A stretch of DNA of 6,907 bases, taken from the NCBI GenBank assembly GCA_031550915.1, contig JAVBOF010000070.1, positions 1-6,907 on the forward strand, given 5' to 3'. This document shows positions 5,428-6,907 of the stretch, one piece after another. Source of the stretch: JAVBOF01 sp031550915 (lineage in GTDB: Bacteria; Bacillota; Clostridia; Christensenellales; MGBC116941). The notes below the pieces were generated by a model. The model was not told the origin of the DNA, did no database searches, and was given only the letters and a program-made list of their open reading frames with translations. The translations under genes were made by a program, and so were the position numbers. Each line of letters begins with the position of its first letter. Position 1 is the stretch's first letter.

Positions 5428-6690
5428 ATGAATAAACATTTAAGAAATATACTGATGATAGGCGTATGCGTAATGCTCCCTGCTCTCGCTTCAACAGGTT
5501 GTACTGCCAGTGCGGACTCCTCCTTGCTGAAAGTACAGGTGGGCCAGCCAGCGGTCAGGGCACTTAGTGCAGAAGTTGGACTGGCAGGTGTTCTTATACC
5601 AAATGAAACGGCAAACATAGGCAGCAGGGTGGGCGGAAAAGTCGGTACGATAGCTTGCGAAGTCGGCGATGAAGTCGTGGCCGGAACCATATTGATAAGC
5701 ATGGATACTACGGATCTCGAAATACAATTGAGGCAAGCGGAAGCGGCATTGGAAGGCGCAAACAACTCCGTAAAGCAGGCGAAATCCGGCGTTAGCGCCG
5801 CAAAAAAAGCCGTAAGTGCGGCACAGCAAGCCGGCAGCGCCAAGATAAAGCAGGCAAAGCTGACGTATCAGTCCGCGCAAAAGGGATATAACGCCATCAA
5901 GGAAGCATACAAAATGGGGCTTAAAACGGCAGAAGATGTCGCCAAAGCTAAGGCGGACGTGAATATTGCCAAAAGCCAGTATGACCTCGTAAGAGGCATT
6001 GGTACTTCCGGTGATACGAATGCGGCAAAAAGCAAGTATGATCAGGCTGTGATACAGTATGACACCTCCAAAGAGATGACGGTTCCTCAGGCGGAGGCGG
6101 CGGTTGACGCCGTAAAGGCCCAGATAGATAATGCCGATATCAGCAGCCCGATAAACGGGACGATAGTCAACCTTAATATAAATACCGGCGAAGTCGCGTC
6201 TCCATCGGCGCCGCTTCTGACGATTGCTGATCTTTCTAAGCTAAAGATGAAAGGCACAGTGCCGCAGGAGGTATTGCCGTATCTATCCAAAGGCCAGATG
6301 ATAGTGATATCGGCGGATATATATGCGACGGAAGTCTATTCCGGCGTTGTTACGAGTATTGGGCCGATTGCCGCCGGCACCGGCAATATGTTTCCGGTTG
6401 AGATAATGTTTGCAAACCCGGGAAAACTGACCGCGGGGCTATCCGCGCACGCGAATATAAAGATAGACGCTCCGGATAAGCTCGTCATACCGAAATCCGC
6501 GGTTTTAAAGAATGACGGAACGGATTCGGTATTTGTTATATCCGATGGTGTCGCCCATAAAACCAACGTATTACTTGGCCTCAGTAATGATGACGAGGTC
6601 GAGATATTGAACGGGTTGACTGATGCTGACCAGATTGCAATATCAAATGTTAACAATCTATTTGATGGCATGGCAGTAGAGACTGAATAA
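5428..6690 (+). CDS. Efflux periplasmic-adaptor-like lipoprotein (MacA/RND-adaptor family)
   Basis: This 420-residue adaptor subunit would bridge or activate an exporter on the outer face of the membrane. The signal peptide ends at ASTGC, with C25 as probable lipidation site, although the -3 residue is Ser rather than the usual Leu. The lipoyl-like domain is split between 57-94 (VGGKVGTIACEVGDEVVAG) and 236-268 (ADISSPINGTIVNLNINTG). Residues 95-235 are an Ala/Lys/Gln-rich antiparallel coiled-coil hairpin with its tip near 163-168 (MGLKTA). Helix 2 is interrupted by a Gly-rich stretch (190-197) and by a Pro at 220. A beta-barrel (270-348) and a membrane-proximal domain (349-420; LVIPKSAVLKNDGTDSVFVI) complete the family fold. 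It sits 13 bases after the short HlyD gene and 39 bases before the ABC exporter, so it probably serves that exporter. Paralogous adaptors such as YknX work with ABC pumps in Bacillus. Confidence 0.92.
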   Translation: MNKHLRNILMIGVCVMLPALASTGCTASADSSLLKVQVGQPAVRALSAEVGLAGVLIPNETANIGSRVGGKVGTIACEVGDEVVAGTILISMDTTDLEIQLRQAEAALEGANNSVKQAKSGVSAAKKAVSAAQQAGSAKIKQAKLTYQSAQKGYNAIKEAYKMGLKTAEDVAKAKADVNIAKSQYDLVRGIGTSGDTNAAKSKYDQAVIQYDTSKEMTVPQAEAAVDAVKAQIDNADISSPINGTIVNLNINTGEVASPSAPLLTIADLSKLKMKGTVPQEVLPYLSKGQMIVISADIYATEVYSGVVTSIGPIAAGTGNMFPVEIMFANPGKLTAGLSAHANIKIDAPDKLVIPKSAVLKNDGTDSVFVISDGVAHKTNVLLGLSNDDEVEILNGLTDADQIAISNVNNLFDGMAVETE

Positions 6691-6729
6691 CCGGTTTTAG
6701 ATATTTATCGATGATCGGTGGAGTGATAT

Positions 6730-6907
6730 ATGCTAAAATTGTTAAAAAACTTGGCGCCGTTTGCGCCAATGGTACTCCTGATATTCATATTCATGTTTGC
6801 CCAGGCCATCGCGGAATTAAACTTGCCGAACCTTATGTCGGACATGATAAATAACGGCATGATAAAGGGCGATACCGGATACATATTGCGCACCGGCGGC
6901 ATTATGC
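6730..6907 (+). CDS. ABC exporter, N-terminus only (3' partial)
   Basis: Only the first 59 codons are inside the window; the frame is open to the right edge. The peptide starts MLKLLKNLAPFAP, has a strongly hydrophobic segment at about 14-30 (first TM helix of the permease domain), and continues LPNLMSDMINNGMIKGDTGY, then ILRTGG. The L-P-x-L-M-S-x-x-I-N-x-G pattern after TM1 is what I know from Firmicute ABC multidrug exporters with fused permease and ATPase domains. These usually occur as heterodimer pairs, so a second half-transporter gene may lie downstream. No ATPase motif is visible, so the call rests on the N-terminal pattern and the operon context. GGTGGAG at 6717-6723 is the ribosome binding site, 6 bases before the ATG. 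No terminator separates it from the adaptor gene. Confidence 0.82.
   Translation, partial: MLKLLKNLAPFAPMVLLIFIFMFAQAIAELNLPNLMSDMINNGMIKGDTGYILRTGGIM

Noticed and set aside
6689..6729. Possible terminator or promoter between the larger adaptor and the ABC exporter
   Set aside because: Only the 8-base palindrome AACCGGTT (6689-6696) is present, with no loop and no T-tract, and there is no -35/-10 pair. The genes are best read as one operon.
1..6907. tRNA, rRNA, CRISPR array, insertion sequence or attachment site
   Set aside because: No direct-repeat arrays, transposase-like proteins, terminal inverted repeats or tRNA-like folds were seen. The window is almost fully accounted for by seven genes and one regulatory gap.

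Overview
The window looks like chromosomal DNA of a Clostridia-type Firmicute. This is inferred from the YesM/YesN-family two-component genes, the strong GGAGG-type ribosome binding sites, a TTG start, a textbook sigma-A promoter and frequent ATA and AGG codons. Base composition is moderate by eye. No species can be named from the sequence alone. All supported genes lie on the + strand, in two blocks separated by a 236-base intergenic region.

Block 1 (1-4048) is a sensory operon whose 5' end lies outside the window. It holds a response regulator of REC / degenerate-GGDEF-like / AraC-HTH architecture that has lost its N-terminus to the window edge. An LytS/YesM-type membrane histidine kinase follows, overlapping it by 4 bases. 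Last comes a sugar-type periplasmic-binding-protein lipoprotein. No permease or ATPase follows the binding protein. The set therefore resembles a three-component extracellular solute sensor (binding lipoprotein to kinase to AraC-type regulator) more than a transporter operon. The block ends in an AT-rich hairpin and then a rho-independent terminator (4121-4158).

Block 2 (4165 to the right edge) starts at a strong sigma-A promoter (TTGACA, 17 bases, TACAAT). The promoter carries two perfect dyads, one in the spacer and one over the probable transcription start, which are good candidate operators for the MarR-family repressor encoded next. The MarR gene starts with TTG and overlaps by 4 bases a short, membrane-anchored HlyD/EmrA-like protein with no coiled-coil hairpin. 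A full-length lipoprotein adaptor of the MacA/RND-adaptor type follows, with a long helical hairpin. The block then runs into the first 59 codons of an ABC exporter whose N-terminus resembles fused permease/ATPase half-transporters. It reads as a self-regulated, probably drug- or metabolite-responsive efflux operon with two structurally different adaptor proteins.

The points most worth a second look are the sensor set without a transporter, the dyads in the MarR promoter, a possible 21-codon leader ORF overlapping the MarR start, and the pairing of two unlike adaptors with an ABC exporter. The larger adaptor also lacks two of the three residues of the TolC-docking RLS motif. No RNA genes, CRISPR arrays, insertion sequences or attachment sites were seen.
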